A stretch of DNA of 64,000 nt from Plotosus lineatus (Eukaryota > Chordata > Actinopteri > Siluriformes > Plotosidae), in contig CM045732.1 of assembly GCA_024760905.1 (NCBI GenBank), positions 57,645,496 to 57,709,495 on the forward strand, given 5' to 3'. Positions 11,051 to 23,938 of the stretch are shown here, piece after piece. Position numbers and translations under genes: made by a program. Numbering within the stretch: the stretch's first letter is position 1; every line of letters begins with the position of its first letter. Under the pieces are notes generated by a model. That model was not told the DNA's origin, ran no database searches, and worked only from the letters and a program-made list of their open reading frames with translations.

Positions 11051-11250
11051 CAATTACCACTGCTGCTACTATTACAATTACTACCACTACATATTTTGTA
11101 AGTGAATAAATAAATAAATAAATACATTTATAACTTGAATAGTACTGGTAAATATTTAACCGCCACTCTAGTTGCTCAGTGCATGAGTTTGCAGCATGAG
11201 CAGACAAGGCTTTAAAATGGAGCAAATCCTGACACAAAACACATTTTCTA

Positions 11251-11469
11251 CTTGTGGGCAGAGTACACCCTGGATGGCGCACAAGGCCATCGCAGGGCTG
11301 AAACACTCTGACGGCTATGCAGCCTACTCTTGACGAAAGTCATCAATGGTTGTTTTACATGCATCACACCACAGACAGCTCGGCCTTAGATAAAAGTGAC
11401 AACAGTTGACAATTGGGCTTGAACCCCCAACCTTGGGGTCAGTAATCTAGTACCTTACCACTGAGCCAC
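11251..11469 (-). mobile_element. SINE family A, diverged copy
   Basis: Head (ATTGGGCTTGAACCCCCAAC) and body are present and part of the tail is lost. The next SINE is inserted beside its head. Confidence 0.75.
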
Positions 11470-11479
11470 CATTGATCAG

Positions 11480-11733
11480 TTCAGTTCATTTTCTGTTACC
11501 ACTTAATCCTAATTTGGGTCACGGGGAGGCTGGCGCCCATCCCAGGCAACTTCGGGCGAGGGCAGAGTACATCCTGGACAGCTCGCCAGGCCATCGCAAG
11601 GCGGAAACACACCGACGGCTTTGCAGCCTACTCTTTACAAAAGTCAGCAATGATTCTTTTACATGCCTCACACCATAGACAGTGGGAGACATGGCCGGCC
11701 TTTGATAACCCAGTTAGCTGCACTGGGGGCCAT
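11480..11733 (-). mobile_element. SINE family A, L2-type tail, with target duplication
   Basis: Flanked by CATTGATCAG at 11470-11479 and 11734-11743, so it inserted as a head-truncated 254-bp unit. Confidence 0.85.
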
Positions 11734-11743
11734 CATTGATCAG

Positions 11744-13184
11744 GCATGTTAAATTAACATTAATATAAATACAGTTTTTATTTCTTGAACATAAAATAAA
11801 ATATATATCGAGGTATTTCTGAAAACTTTTGCTTGCTTCTGCAAGTATCAACAATCCCTAGACTGAGAACAATGAAATTAGTAAACTTTGGCTTTTTTTT
11901 TTTTTATTCCTCTTGAAATTGTATGCTTTCTTCTGCGTCATAATACTTGCTTTCAGGCCATTATTTATGTCATTGAAAACAAATGTTAAAACCTAAACAA
12001 GATGAAAAGCAGATGAATAAGAGATGATAAGCCAATGAGCTGGGGTGGTTTCACAAGGACGCCTCAATATTAAGACAAAAGGAAATGTTAATGGCAGATA
12101 AAATATAGAATGTCCACGAGTGAATGGGTTGAATAATAAGATTATACGCATAATCTGCATATATTCTTATATAATCATATATGTATAATCAAAATATGAA
12201 TAATCTTAATTATTCATATGTTGTATACATCTATAATTCCCCCATTAGCAAAATGTTGCTCAACACGAATTAAATAGCATGTAACTAATATTAAAATAAA
12301 CAACATAAGAAGTCCTTTGTGTGATAATCAGATATTTTTGCAGGTTAGACAGTGTGACGTTTAGCATTCAAATGACATGCAACAGCACTCGTTTGTTTGT
12401 TTCTCAGAATTATCAAGAACATTTGCGGTACGTTGTTTCCAGGCACACTGCCCTAGAAAAAGGCTGGAAACAACTGACTCTCTATAGGCAAATGGCACAG
12501 TAACAGAAAAAAAACACCCACAGATTTGCATGAATGTGATTTTAGACTTTCTACTCTTTGTTCCCCATTTGTAACTGTTTTTTTTTTTGTTTATTTGTTG
12601 CAAGGCTCCATCATTGGCAGGTGATAAGGCTGTGGGGTGACATGTTTTATCACTAATTTTGAATGTAAATACAGTGCTATTGTAGCCTCCACCCAAAAAA
12701 AATATTTAATTACAATATATGCTCAAAACTAAAAAAAAAAAATAAAAAAAAGGTAAAATATTTTAATTAAACTAATGACAAAATGCATAACCAAAAATAG
12801 TATCAGTTTTGTTTGTGGTTAAGGTAAAAACAATCTAAAAAGTCTGTTCTGGTGTCTTCTCTAAAAAAAAATAGTCTGATGGTAAATTTATTCTAAAATA
12901 AAATTTCATACAAATTATTTACCGGTATTTATCGTTTAAAGTCTATCCAGACGTTTCTCATGACTTAAGTAAATGTCTTAACCAAGAGAAAATACTACAG
13001 CTCAGATCTTAGAACGGAACCAGTGACTGTATTGCAGAGAAAGTAGAAAAAACACTTGGGAAACGTAAGGTGCATCAGTCCATGTGCAGTACTATGACAA
13101 TGGCAGCAATAAGACGCCAGCATTATATTATGGTCTGTAGACAATAAATCAAAAAAAAAAAAAAATCAAAGTGACAGGCTCGAA
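11744..13184. other. Intronic stretch, nothing recognised
   Basis: AT-rich, with short self-complementary AT blocks around 12135-12240. No supported gene. Confidence 0.5.
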
Positions 13185-13315
13185 AGCTAAACAGCATTTT
13201 CACATCTGCATTGTGATGTTGTACACCCTGAACATCTCGCGTTTTTGGACTGTGCAAGGAAACCAGAGTTCCTAGAGGAAATCCATATAAGCACAGGTGG
13301 AACATGCAAACCACA
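13185..13315 (-). mobile_element. SINE family C fragment
   Basis: Shows the family's GGACTGTGCAAGGAAACCAG block and an AACATGCAAACC block. Confidence 0.55.
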
Positions 13316-13504
13316 AAAAAAAAAAAGCCTCGAGCTCAAGAAACAGGGAAAAGAGATCATTGTGGGGATGGCTGAGGTTCTTCATTATCTTCCTGGCCTT
13401 TGTCCAGCACTACTTGTTATATATAGTGTCTGGGTCAGGAAGCTTGATATGGATAGTACACTCATCACACCACACTCTGGAGAACTTGCCTGTCCTGTTT
13501 GGTA

Positions 13505-13650
13505 CTGTTTCCAAATCAGGCTGTGGTAAGGAAGGGCATCCAACACAAAAAAAACGATGCCTAATCAAATATGCAAATCAGATGATTCACTGTGGCAACC
13601 CTGAAAAAGGGAAACAGCCAAAAGGGAAAGAAGAAGAAGAAGAAGGCATC
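13505..13650 (+). mobile_element. SINE family A, RTE-type tail only
   Basis: GGAAGGGCATCC, GATGATTCACTGTGGCAACC and AACAGCCAAAAGGG, followed by (GAA)n. No head or body remains. Confidence 0.75.
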
Positions 13651-15249
13651 TAAGATGATTAAAACGCTACCAGGCTTTCTTTACCAAGGTGTTGACATGA
13701 CAGGACAACATCAGGTCCTGAGTGGTAAACACCTAGGTATGAAAAATGTCACCTCTTTCCACTGGTGTCTCGTTGATAGTCAGTGGGTTGTAATTCCTCT
13801 CTTAATTGATCATTAATTATATTACATTTTTCTAATTCATTTTCATATTCATGTCAACAGTCCTATAAAGCCAATATAATTAATGCCCATCACCTGTTTA
13901 TTTGGATGGTTCTGTAATAGATTTCTGTTAATTGATAGTAATTTCACATTGCTCTGCAACACACTGTGCTTATTTGCTGCCAATCAGAAAAACAACATAA
14001 GCATGTTTTATAAAGATATTAAAACTATTTGAAATTATAAGTGTATAGTTATATAAACTGTAGGTTAATGCTGTTGTGACTTTCTGTTTTGACTTCTCGG
14101 TTTTGTTTTTCCTTTTTTCATTTTAGATGCTGGCCATAAGTCATAAAACTATAAAAAATATTACAACTAGCCTGCAAAGGACACTGACATCTTTTCATGC
14201 CATGAATTTAAATGTAACGATGAGTCATCCAGTTGCATGCCAAAAAAACTTTTAAGAGTCTTTGCATAACTTTGACTTAATCCTTTCATCCAGTTACTTC
14301 CTCATTAGTTTTCTTTCCATCAAACTACAGGCTGGATAAAGACTCCGTCTGTATCTATCTTTACACCTCTTTTCAAGCCTCAGTGCTGTTTTATCTCCCA
14401 TTTGTATAAGAAGTACGATGGACGATAACATACACAGATCAGGAATAGCACTAACACCACCTGACTGCTCTGTGGCCAGGCAGCCCCATACACAGCAAGT
14501 TGTAATCCGCATTCTCACACCTTCCTGTCATAGCTAGCATTAATAGTGTGTGCTGCAGAAGCTCTTCTCTGGGATTAAACCAGATTTACTAGACTTTAAT
14601 CCCCAAGAGCATCAGTGAGCCTTGGACGCCCAAGACACCATATTTCAGTTCACCGGTAGTCCCACCTTGCACCATCATTGCTGTAGGTACTTAACACAGC
14701 ATACCAGGACCACCCCACAAGTCCTCCCATTTGGAGATGAATAGATGAATAGTGTTTATCCATCACAGTGTTTCACTGTTCAAAGTCAATTAGATTCTTA
14801 AAACTAGCTCACATGTTAACAATCATGGCTGGATATACAAGCAAATTTTAGTTCACGGGTAACAGAATATATTTTCGGAGGTAGTCACAGAAATTTGTGG
14901 TAAAGGGATCATACTTGCAATCTTGGAAAAAGTTTTGGTACTGCTGTAAGTTCGGTGTGACTTCAGAATGGCTCAGATTATTTTCCAATGGCACAACTGA
15001 CTGATTTTTGCATGTTGCATGATAGCACTCCTTCTGTAAAGAGGATGCTTACAATTGCACTATTTTTTTAATTTCCTACATGCACCTTGAATCTTGCCAT
15101 CTCATGCAAATATTATAAAAAATAATATTTCTAAATATAAATCGTTGTTCCATCAGTGTACTTACTGCTCAAGCTGTTTTTTAGAACAGACAGAGATCTC
15201 GTTGGGTATGATTCTTTGGGATGTATTACAGGGAACATATGGGAAATAT
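13651..15249. other. Intronic stretch, nothing recognised
   Basis: No coding frame with resemblance to a known family and no assignable repeat. Confidence 0.5.
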
Positions 15250-15684
15250 TATATATACAGGGATCCTCGCTACTTCATGCTTCAATTCACACGGCTTCAG
15301 TGCATCGTGGTTTTTATTTTAAATATTCATCGAATTAAAAAAGTAAGGAAATTAAGAAAGAATAGGGGGGGAAAGTGAAGGAAAATGCCACAAAAATAAG
15401 GCCAATTATGCAAAAAAAAAAAAAACCTAAACCAACACAAAACAAAAAACAACCCAAAATCTCCCATCAAAACTACTGTACTTACACTGGTTCATCTGTG
15501 TGTGCCCACGGATCTGTTGCATCTGTGTGTCGTCTTCTTCTCGTGCAATACCATCTGTATGTGTGTGTTTTTATATTTTATTTACATTGTATATTATTTT
15601 TGAAAGTTTAATTGTTATTATAAGCATTTATAGCATTGAATATGTATTTATTGATATTATATACACATATACATGTACATACGT
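15250..15684. mobile_element. DNA-transposon-like repeat, left part (Tigger-like, tentative)
   Basis: Begins TA|CAGGGATCCTCGCTACTTC at 15251-15253, and its second half matches 28-303. It is cut by an RTE fragment at GTCAGTG, a short sequence shared by host repeat and LINE, so the joint shows microhomology. Confidence 0.5.
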
Positions 15685-17350
15685 CAGTGACTGCAAAGTA
15701 GTAGTGGGTGAGAGTGTTGCCAAACAGCAGAGGATGGTGGTGTGCAGGATGACGCTGATGGTGAGGAAGGTGAAGAAGGCAAAGGGAGAGCAGAAGACAA
15801 AGTGGTGGAAGCTGAAAAAGGAAGAGTGTCGTGTTGTCTTCAAGGAGGAGTTGAAACAGGCTTTGGGTGGTCAGGAAGTGCTTCCAGATGACTGCACAAC
15901 TACAGCTAATGTAATCAGGGAAACAGGAAGGAGAATACTTGGTGTGTCATCTGGAAGGAGAGCAGATAAGGAGACTTGGTGGTGGAATCAGGAAGTGCAG
16001 GAGTGTGTACAAAGGAAGAGGTTAGCTAAGAAGAAGTGGGACATTGAGAGGACCGAAGAGAGTAAACAGGAGTACAGGGAGACACAGCGTAAAGCAAAGG
16101 TAGCAGTGTCAAAGGCCAAACAGAGGGCGTATGATGACTTGTATGCTCGGCTGGAAAATAAAGAGGGAGAAAATTATTTATACAGGCTGGCACAGCAGAG
16201 AAATAGAGATGGGAAAGACGTGCCGCAAGTTAGAGTGATTAAGGACAGAGAGGAAAATGTATTGACTGATGACGGAAGTGTGCCGGGAAGATGGAAAGAG
16301 TACTACTTGGAAGAGCTGATGAATGAGGAAAATTAGAGAGAGAAAAAGAGTAGAAGAGGTGACCGTCGAGGACCAGGAAGTAGCAAGGATTAGTCAGGGT
16401 GAAGTGAGGAGGGCATTGAAGAGGATGAAGAATGGAAAGGCAGTTGGTCCTGATGACATACCGGTGGAGGTATGGAAGTGTCTAGGAGAGGTAGCAGTAG
16501 ATTTCATGACAAGAACATCTAATAAGGTCTTAGAGAGTGAGAAGATGCCAGAAGAATGGAGAAGTATGACGGTGCCTATTTTTAAGAATAAGGGAGACGT
16601 GCAGAGTTGTGGCAACTACAGAGGGATAAAGTAGATGAGCCATACGATGAAGTTATGGGAAAGAATAGTGGAAGCTAGACTAAGGTCAGAGGTCAGCATT
16701 TGTGAACAACAGTTTGGTTTCATGCCAAGAAAGAACACCACAGATGCAGTGTTTGCCTTGAGGATGTTAATAGTGAAGTACAGAGAAGGTCAGACGGAGC
16801 TGCATTGTGCCTTTGTGGATCTGGAGAAAGCATATGACAGGGTGCCGAGAGAGGAACTGTGGTATTGCATGAGGAAGTCTGGAGTGGCAGAGAAGTATGT
16901 TAGAGTGGTGCAGGACATGTATGAGAGATGTAAGACAGTGGTGAGGTGTGCTGTCAGTGTGACAGAAGAGTTCAAGGTGGAGGTGGGACTGCATCAAGGG
17001 TCAGCTATGAACCCCTTCTTGTTTGCTATGGTGATGGACAGGCTGACAGACGAGGTTAGACAAGATTCCCCATGGGGATTCCCCATGTTTACAGATGACT
17101 TGTGATCTGTAGTGAGAGCAGAGAACAAGTGCAGGAAAATCTAGAGATGTGGAGGTATGCCTCAGTAAGACAGAATACATGTGTGTGAACGACAAGGACC
17201 CAAGAGGAACGGTGAGGTTACAGGGAGCAGAGATAAGGAAGGTTGAGGATTTTAAGTACTTAGGCTCAACAATCCAGAGCAGTGGTGAGTGTGGAAAAGA
17301 GGTGAAGAAGCGTGTGCAGGCAGGTTGGAATGGTTGGAGAAAAGTGTTAC
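15685..17350 (+). mobile_element. RTE LINE fragment lacking both ends
   Basis: Covers the end of the endonuclease region through most of the reverse transcriptase: RALKRMKNGKAVGPDDIPVE, NYRGIK, AFVDLEKAYDRVPRE, GLHQGSAM. The catalytic box reads FTDDL rather than FADDI. It has frameshifts near 16335, 17100 and 17150 and an in-frame stop at 16632. It ends abruptly within the thumb-like region at about 17350, so the 3' end was deleted. It is visibly more diverged than the pair at 304 and 20089. Confidence 0.88.
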
Positions 17351-17614
17351 AGATAGACCTGTAAACTACCTACAGGACCAGATGATGCGGGTGCAATTCA
17401 TGGAAAGCTATTGCGTTCCCTCTATAATAGATCTTCGTGTTGCAGGCATGTCTGAATATAAGTTTTGCAGCACCCACTGGCTTATCAATGTAGAGAAGGG
17501 GGCAGATACAATAGATAGGCTAACATGCTCTCTCAGTCATGTATTTTATCATGAAATGCATATTCTATAAGATTAGACATTCTTGTGCAGATTTATCACA
17601 TTTCACTTGTTTAA

Positions 17615-17872
<258 letters not shown>

Positions 17873-18079
17873 TATTCATGGGATCAAGTTTTGAAGAAAC
17901 TTTACTGGAACTGTACTGTAGAGACTGAGGCTTTGATTATGATGATGTTCATGAATAACAATGTCCACGTATAAGACTTACCCATCCACAACACCTGGAA
18001 ACTTACAATCTCGGCTATGTTGGTTTATTCTGAAGATGTTCGAATGTAAATTGCTTTAGGTGTTGAATCCACTTAAATA

Positions 18080-18864
18080 CAGTGGTACCTCACCTTACGA
18101 AATTAATCCATTCCAGAACCTTTTTCTTACCTGGATTTTTCGTAAATTGAACCACATTTTACATGTAAAACGTGTGATTCGTTCCAAGGCCCCCAAACCC
18201 TTTAAAAATTATAAAAGCATACCTTTTAAGACCTCCTTCTGCTTCAATATCATACTGATAGTAGACAAGTTTGGCCAAATTCCTTTGTGATACCACTCAA
18301 CGACATGCCACGAGCCCGCTTCTTCTTTTCACTCGCACCGGAAATCACACTTGTGCGTGTGTGTGTGTGTGCGCATGTATGTGTTGACCATGTCTTCTTA
18401 GCAGAGTTATAATCTTGTAAATGTTTATGGAAAGTTAAAAGCCTGAGTCAAAAAATACAGTTGCAATGACTCAAAAAACTCATGAAACAACAGTAACTCT
18501 GTCCTTTACATGAAAAGCATTATGGGAGATGCAGCTCCATAATAGCCAATTGGTGGGAGCTGCGTCATCCCTCCTAGCCAATGGGAGGAAAGCGGGGCGG
18601 GATGTTGGATGATAGCCAATGGTAGGGAGCTGCGTTATCCCTCCTAGCCAATGAGAGGCCAGCGGGGCCGGATGTTGGGAAATAGTCAATGGAGAGCAAC
18701 TCATGCATTGTTTGAATGGCGAGTTTTAATGTTTGAATGGCGCGTTTGGCGCATTTCGTAAGGAGAACTTGTTTCGTATACAGAGACAAAAAATTTTGGA
18801 AAATGTTTTTTGTAACCTGGATTTTTCGTTTGCTGGGACTATCGTAAGGTGAGGTACCTCTCTG
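18080..18864. mobile_element. Non-autonomous DNA transposon with internal tandem repeat
   Basis: Starts TA|CAGTGGTACCTCACCTTACG at 18078-18080 and ends with the complement CGTAAGGTGAGGTACC near 18858. Inner inverted segments (TGGATTTTTCGTAA and complements) also match. Terminal motif and TA flank suggest a Tc1/mariner-Tigger relative. No transposase is visible. Confidence 0.7.
18542..18700. repeat. Two imperfect ~80-bp tandem units rich in CCAAT and GC boxes
   Basis: Each unit has AGCCAAT, GGGAGCTGCGT, ATCCCTCCTAGCCAATG and AGCGGGGC, then GGATGTTGG. CCAAT-type motifs occur five times and a GGGGCGGG box once. It lies inside the transposon at 18080-18864. Confidence 0.8.
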
Positions 18865-18938
18865 AACAGTTTAAAAACCATTAAAGGGAGTGTTCCATAA
18901 TTCTTAAGATGACATGATAGTAAAACTTTAAACATTAG

Positions 18939-18974
<36 letters not shown>

Positions 18975-19839
18975 TAACAACACTATAACACTTGCCTGGG
19001 TATTATGATAAAATCTGAATGTGTTCTATATTAAAGTGCTTTATAGTCACACACTTACTTATATACTGTACTGCGGTTGTGTTACTTTATCCAGCACTAT
19101 ATGTTTACAGACAGTCTGAATGAAGTTAAACACTAGATGCTGAAATACTTTTTTCATCAGTGACCTTTTGTCTTTGTATAAATCTATTTATTCCAGAATC
19201 CCATTTATACATGTGGAAATCCATTATGCAGTCCAGTTCTTGCTGTGGTGATTAATCCAGTCTAATTAAGGACATATAATAACGCTTCATCAGCCAAGGA
19301 AAATGAGTTCCAGATGATGGTGCCTAGCTGTTAACCCATTTTATTTTTCACTCGGCTAGTTTGCTTCTTCTTTATGAGGAGAACTATGCAGGTGAAAAGT
19401 CACTTACCCACATTATATTCAAATATTGAGGCACTTTAAAATAAGTTGCCATAGAGAAAGTTAGATTCGGGAGAGAGATGGAGATAAAAATGCCTTCACA
19501 TAACTCCGTCTTTATAATGAGCTTCCAACAGGGACACCAAGTAGTAAGATCCGTTCTCAGGCCTAAGAAAAAGAAATGTATTTGTATAAGTATGTAAGTG
19601 CATGTTCACCAAATACTAAACAACGGTGTACAGTTATGGTCAAATAGTTGAAATGTCATGTTTTCAATACTGATCAAATAGTATTGAACTTTAATTATAC
19701 AAGAAATTATGATTATGGATGCTTTGAAGATCAAGATGGTTTAATTACTTTTCGGGAGGCCACAGGCTAATCAAATCATTTTTTTACTTAATAAATGATG
19801 TATTTGTGAAATCTTGGCTTTTATTGCATACTGATTTAC
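18865..19839. other. Region downstream of C14orf132, possibly 3' UTR
   Basis: Contains a (CA)n tract at about 18940-18973 and otherwise nothing I recognise. The 3' end of the C14orf132 transcript cannot be placed. Confidence 0.4.
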
Positions 19840-22800
19840 TAGAGCTGGGTATTGCCTAGATATGTACATTGCAATATACTGTATTGCAAAAAAGAACTTT
19901 AAATTAAAAGTGAGCCTGTTCTTGACAGTATTTATTTTTTTATTTCAAAAAGAGAAATCAACATTAAAAACATCGTTTGTAGTCATTAAAATAAAAATTC
20001 TAAGGATCAGAAAAAATCTACTTAGGAAAATTTAATGTTTTAAACTTTGGCACAAACATTCACACTGAAATAGAACTGCATATTGAGCTGTCAATCAACA
20101 GGGTGCTGATGGAAATTGGACTACTGTTGGTCGAAGACGTCGAAGAAGGAGAGGTGGGAGGCGTGTCCGTAGGCAGAGAGAGAAGAGGAAAGGCATGAGT
20201 CTAGGACTGAGAGTGGGGACTTTGAATGTTGGAACTATGCACAGAAAAGGTAGAGAGCTGGTTGACATGATGCAGAGGAGGAAGGTGGACATACTGTGTG
20301 TTCAGGAGACCAGGTGGAAAGGTAGCAAAGCTAAAAGCTTAGGAGCAGGGTTTAAGCTATTTTATCACGGTGTGGATGGGAAGAGAAATGGAGTCGGAGT
20401 CATCTTGAAGGAGGAGTTTGTCAGGAATGTTCTAAAAGTGAAAAGAGTGTCAGACAGAGTGATGAGTCTCAAGTTAGAAATTGAAGGTGTAATGCTCAAT
20501 GTTGTTAGTGCTTATGCCCCACAGGCAGGATGTGAGCTAGAAGAGAAGGAGAGATTCTGGAGTGATTTAGATGAAGTGATGCAGAGTACCACCAGAGGTG
20601 AAAGAGTGGTCATTGGTGCAGACTTCAATGGACATGTTGGTGCAGGAAACAGAGGGGACGAGGAAGTGATGGGCAGGTTTGGTATCCAGGACAGGAACGC
20701 ATGAAGGACAGATGTTGATAGATTTTGCAAAAAGGATGGAAATGGCTGTGGTGAATACTTTCTTCGAGAAGAAACAGGAGCATAGGGTGACTTATAAAAG
20801 CGGAGGTAGGAGCACACAGGTAGACTACATCTTGTGTAGGCGATGTAATTTGAAGGAAGTCAGTGACTGCAAAGTCATCGTGGGTGAGAGTGTTGCCAAA
20901 CAGCATAGGATGGTGGTGTGCAGGATGACTCTGATGGTGAGAAAGGTGAAAAGGCAAAGGCAGAGCAGAAGACAAGGTGGTGGAAGCTGAAAAGGAAGAG
21001 TGTCGTGTTGTCTTCAAGGAGGAGTTGAAACAGGCTTTGGGTGGCCAGGAAGTGCTTCCAAATGACTGGACAACCACAGCAAATGTGATCAGGGACACAG
21101 GTAGGAGAGTACTTGGTGTGTCCTCTGGAAGGAAAGTAGATAAGGAGACTTGGTGGTGGAATGAGGAAGTGCAGGAGTGTGTACAAAGGAAGAGGTTAGC
21201 CAAGAAGAAGTGGGACATTGAGAGGACCGAAGAGAGTAAACAGGAGTACAGGGAGACACAGCATAAGGCGAAAGTAGCAGTGGCTAAGCCCAAACAGAGG
21301 GCATATGATGACTTGTATGATAGGTTGGATAGTAAAGAGGGAGACAATGATCTATACAGGTTGGCACAGCAGAGAAATAGAGATGGAAAGGACGTGCAGC
21401 AAGTTAGATTGATAAAGGACAGAGAGGGAACTCTATTGACTGATGACAGAAGTGTGCTGGGAAGATGGAAAGAGTACTTTGAAGAGCTGATGAATGAGGA
21501 AAATGAGAGAGAAAAAAGAGTAGAAGAGGTAACCATTGAGGGGCAGGATGTAGCAAAGATCAGTAAGGGTGAAGTGAGAAGGGCATTGAAGAGGATGAAG
21601 AATGGAAAGGCAGTTGGTCCTGATGATATACCTGTGGAGGTATGGAAGTGTCTAGGAGAGGTAGCAGTAGATTTTCTGACAAGAACATTCAACACGGTAC
21701 TAGAGAGTGAGCAGATGCCGGAGGAGTGGAGGAGAAGTGTGCTGGTGCCCATTTTTAAGAACAAGGGAGACGTGCAGAGTTGCAGCAACTACAGAGGGAT
21801 AAAGTTGATGAGCCATACGATGAAGTTATGGGAAAGAATAGTGGAAGCTAGACTAAGGGCAGAGGTCAGCATTTGTGAACAACAGTTTGGTTTCATGCCA
21901 AGAAAGAGCACCACAGATGCAATGTTTACCTTGAGGATGTTAATAGAGAAGTACAGAGAAGGTCAGAGGGAGCTACATTGTGCCTTTGTGGATCTAGAAA
22001 AAGCATATGACAGGGTGCCAAGAGAAGAACTGTGGTATTGCATGAGGAAGTCTGGAGTGGCAGAGAAGTATATTAGAGTGGTGCAGGACATGTATGAGAG
22101 ATGTAAGACAGTGGTGAGGTGTGCTGTCGGTGTGACCGACGAATTCAAGGTGGAGGTGGGACTGCATCAAGGGTCAGCTCTGAGCCCCTTCTTGTTTGCT
22201 ATGGTGATGGACAGGCTGACAGACGAGGTGAGACAAGAATCTCCATGGACTATGATGTTTGCAGATGACATCGTGATCTGTAGTGAGAGCAGAGAACAAG
22301 TGCAGGAAAATCTCGAGAGGTGGAGGTATGCCCTGGAAAGGAGAGGAATGAAGGTTAGCCTCAGAAAATCAGAATACATGTGTGTGAATGAGAAGGACCC
22401 AGGAGGAACGGTGATGTTACAGGGAGCAGAGATAACGAAGGTGGAGGATTTTAAGTACTTAGGCTCAACAATCCAGAGCAATGGAGAGTGTGGAAAAGAG
22501 GTGAAGAAGCGTGTGCAGGCAGGCTGGAATGGTTGGAGAAAAATATCCGGTGTGATGTGCGATAGGAGAGTGTCAGCAAGAATGAAGGGAAAAGTGTACA
22601 AGATGGTGGTGAGGCCAGCGATGTTGTATGGCTTAGAAACAGTGGCGCTGAGGAAAAGGCAGGAGGCAGAGCTGGAGGTAGCGGAGATGAAAATGTTGAG
22701 GTTCTCCCTGGGAGTAACGAGGATGGATAGGATCAGAAATGAGTATATCAGAGGACAGCCCACGTAAGATGTTTTGGAGACAAAGTCAGAGAGGCTAGAT

Positions 22801-23938
22801 TGAGATGGTTTGGACATGTACAGAGGAGGGATAGTGAGTATATTGGCAGTAGGATGCTGAGGTTGGAACTACCAGGCAGAAGGCCTCGAGGAAGACCGAA
22901 GAAGAGATTTATGGATGTGGTGAAGGAAGACATGAAGGTTGTTGGAGTCAGAAAAGAAGATGCGGAGGACAGGGTGAGGTGGAGGCGGATGATTTGCTGT
23001 GGCGACCCCTGAAGGGAGCAGCCGAAAGTAAAAGAAGAAGAAGAAGAAGATTGAGCAAAATAAGCTATTTAAACATATTAAATACACATAAACATTAGAA
23101 GTGCATCTAGGGCTTTTATTAGCGTATTGTGAAGCCTTAATCATTAATACATGCATATTAAATATTTAAGGCGGGATTAAAGGGGGAGCATCATCCGCGC
23201 ATGCGCAGAACTGTATCATGCACGACTAGGCCCCATCAAACCTATGACTCTATAAACAGTAGACTTTAGAAAACTTTAGAACTTTACAATAATGACATAC
23301 AATATCGTTTATCATATAGATCACATTAATATCATCATTATGCTGGAGAGAAGTGGAATGTAATTTACCAGAATCTGGGACCGATTTGGAGCATGCTGAG
23401 CCTGAGGTGGAGCCCGCAAGTTGTGCGACGTCATTTTTTCAGAGTCTACAGAGATATTGCCGAGTTAAGCAAAAAAAAAATAAATACCGCTTCCCTCTTT
23501 TGCTCATTTTTAGATAAATGTTTAAGCAAAATTCTAGATGCAGTAGGTCAGTAAATTTCTGTACAATTAGCAACATGAACTGTGGTTTTGTTTTTAGCGG
23601 GAATTTCCGTAGCCTGGATAAAAACAAACGCTATTGGCTGAAGGCCTTCGTGACATCCGCACTGTCCAATTATGGCATAGCTCTTATTATACCGGGCTTT
23701 CTACACAGTGAATGACTGTAAGATAAGTGGATGGAAACATGGTTGTGTCAGGATTACATACCGGAACCTCTGTGGTCGCCATTTTTTTTTTTTCATTACT
23801 TCCGGCTCTATTAGCGGGAATCGCTGAAGTTTTTTTTACTGTTCCAAAGTTTTCTTTTGCTTCAGACTATCGCAATACGTATTGTTTGCATGTTAGAACC
23901 AGTTTAAACCGATAGACTGGTTTTATTGCGCAGCTCTA
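19840..23938. mobile_element. hAT-type transposon carrying a full RTE LINE
   Basis: Left end TAGAGCTGGGTATTGC at 19840 and right end GCGCAGCTCTA at 23938 are inverted. Flanking 8-mers TGATTTAC and TCATTTAT agree at six of eight positions, the size expected for hAT target duplications. Removing the LINE at 20089-23049 leaves about 1.1 kb without a recognisable transposase, so it is a non-autonomous element. Confidence 0.6.
20089..23049 (+). mobile_element. Near-full-length RTE-clade LINE
   Basis: Flanked by ATTGAGC at 20082-20088 and 23050-23056 (7-bp duplication); 2961 bp. It encodes an apurinic-type endonuclease (RVGTLNVGTM, then CVQETRWKG and GADFNGHVG, 20195-20704; VDYILCRR near 20820), then reverse transcriptase (20977-22767) with NGKAVGPDDIPVEVW, FVDLEKAYDRVPRE, the FADDI catalytic box near 22256-22270 and LYGLETVALRKR, and the C-terminal HVQRRDSEYIG-to-CGDP block (22800-23012). 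Frameshifts near 20700, 20985 and 22752 separate these parts, so this copy is not autonomous. The short 3' UTR ends in (GAA)n. Confidence 0.93.

Noticed and set aside
13240..13653. Overlapping 94- and 118-codon frames
   Set aside because: They run through SINE C and SINE A tail fragments with poly-A and (GAA)n stretches.
15094..15378. 94-codon frame in intron 1
   Set aside because: AT-rich, overlaps the start of a DNA transposon-like repeat, no resemblance to a protein family.
20625..21788. 387-codon frame on the - strand
   Set aside because: Antisense of the RTE LINE; equivalent antisense frames occur opposite the other RTE copies.
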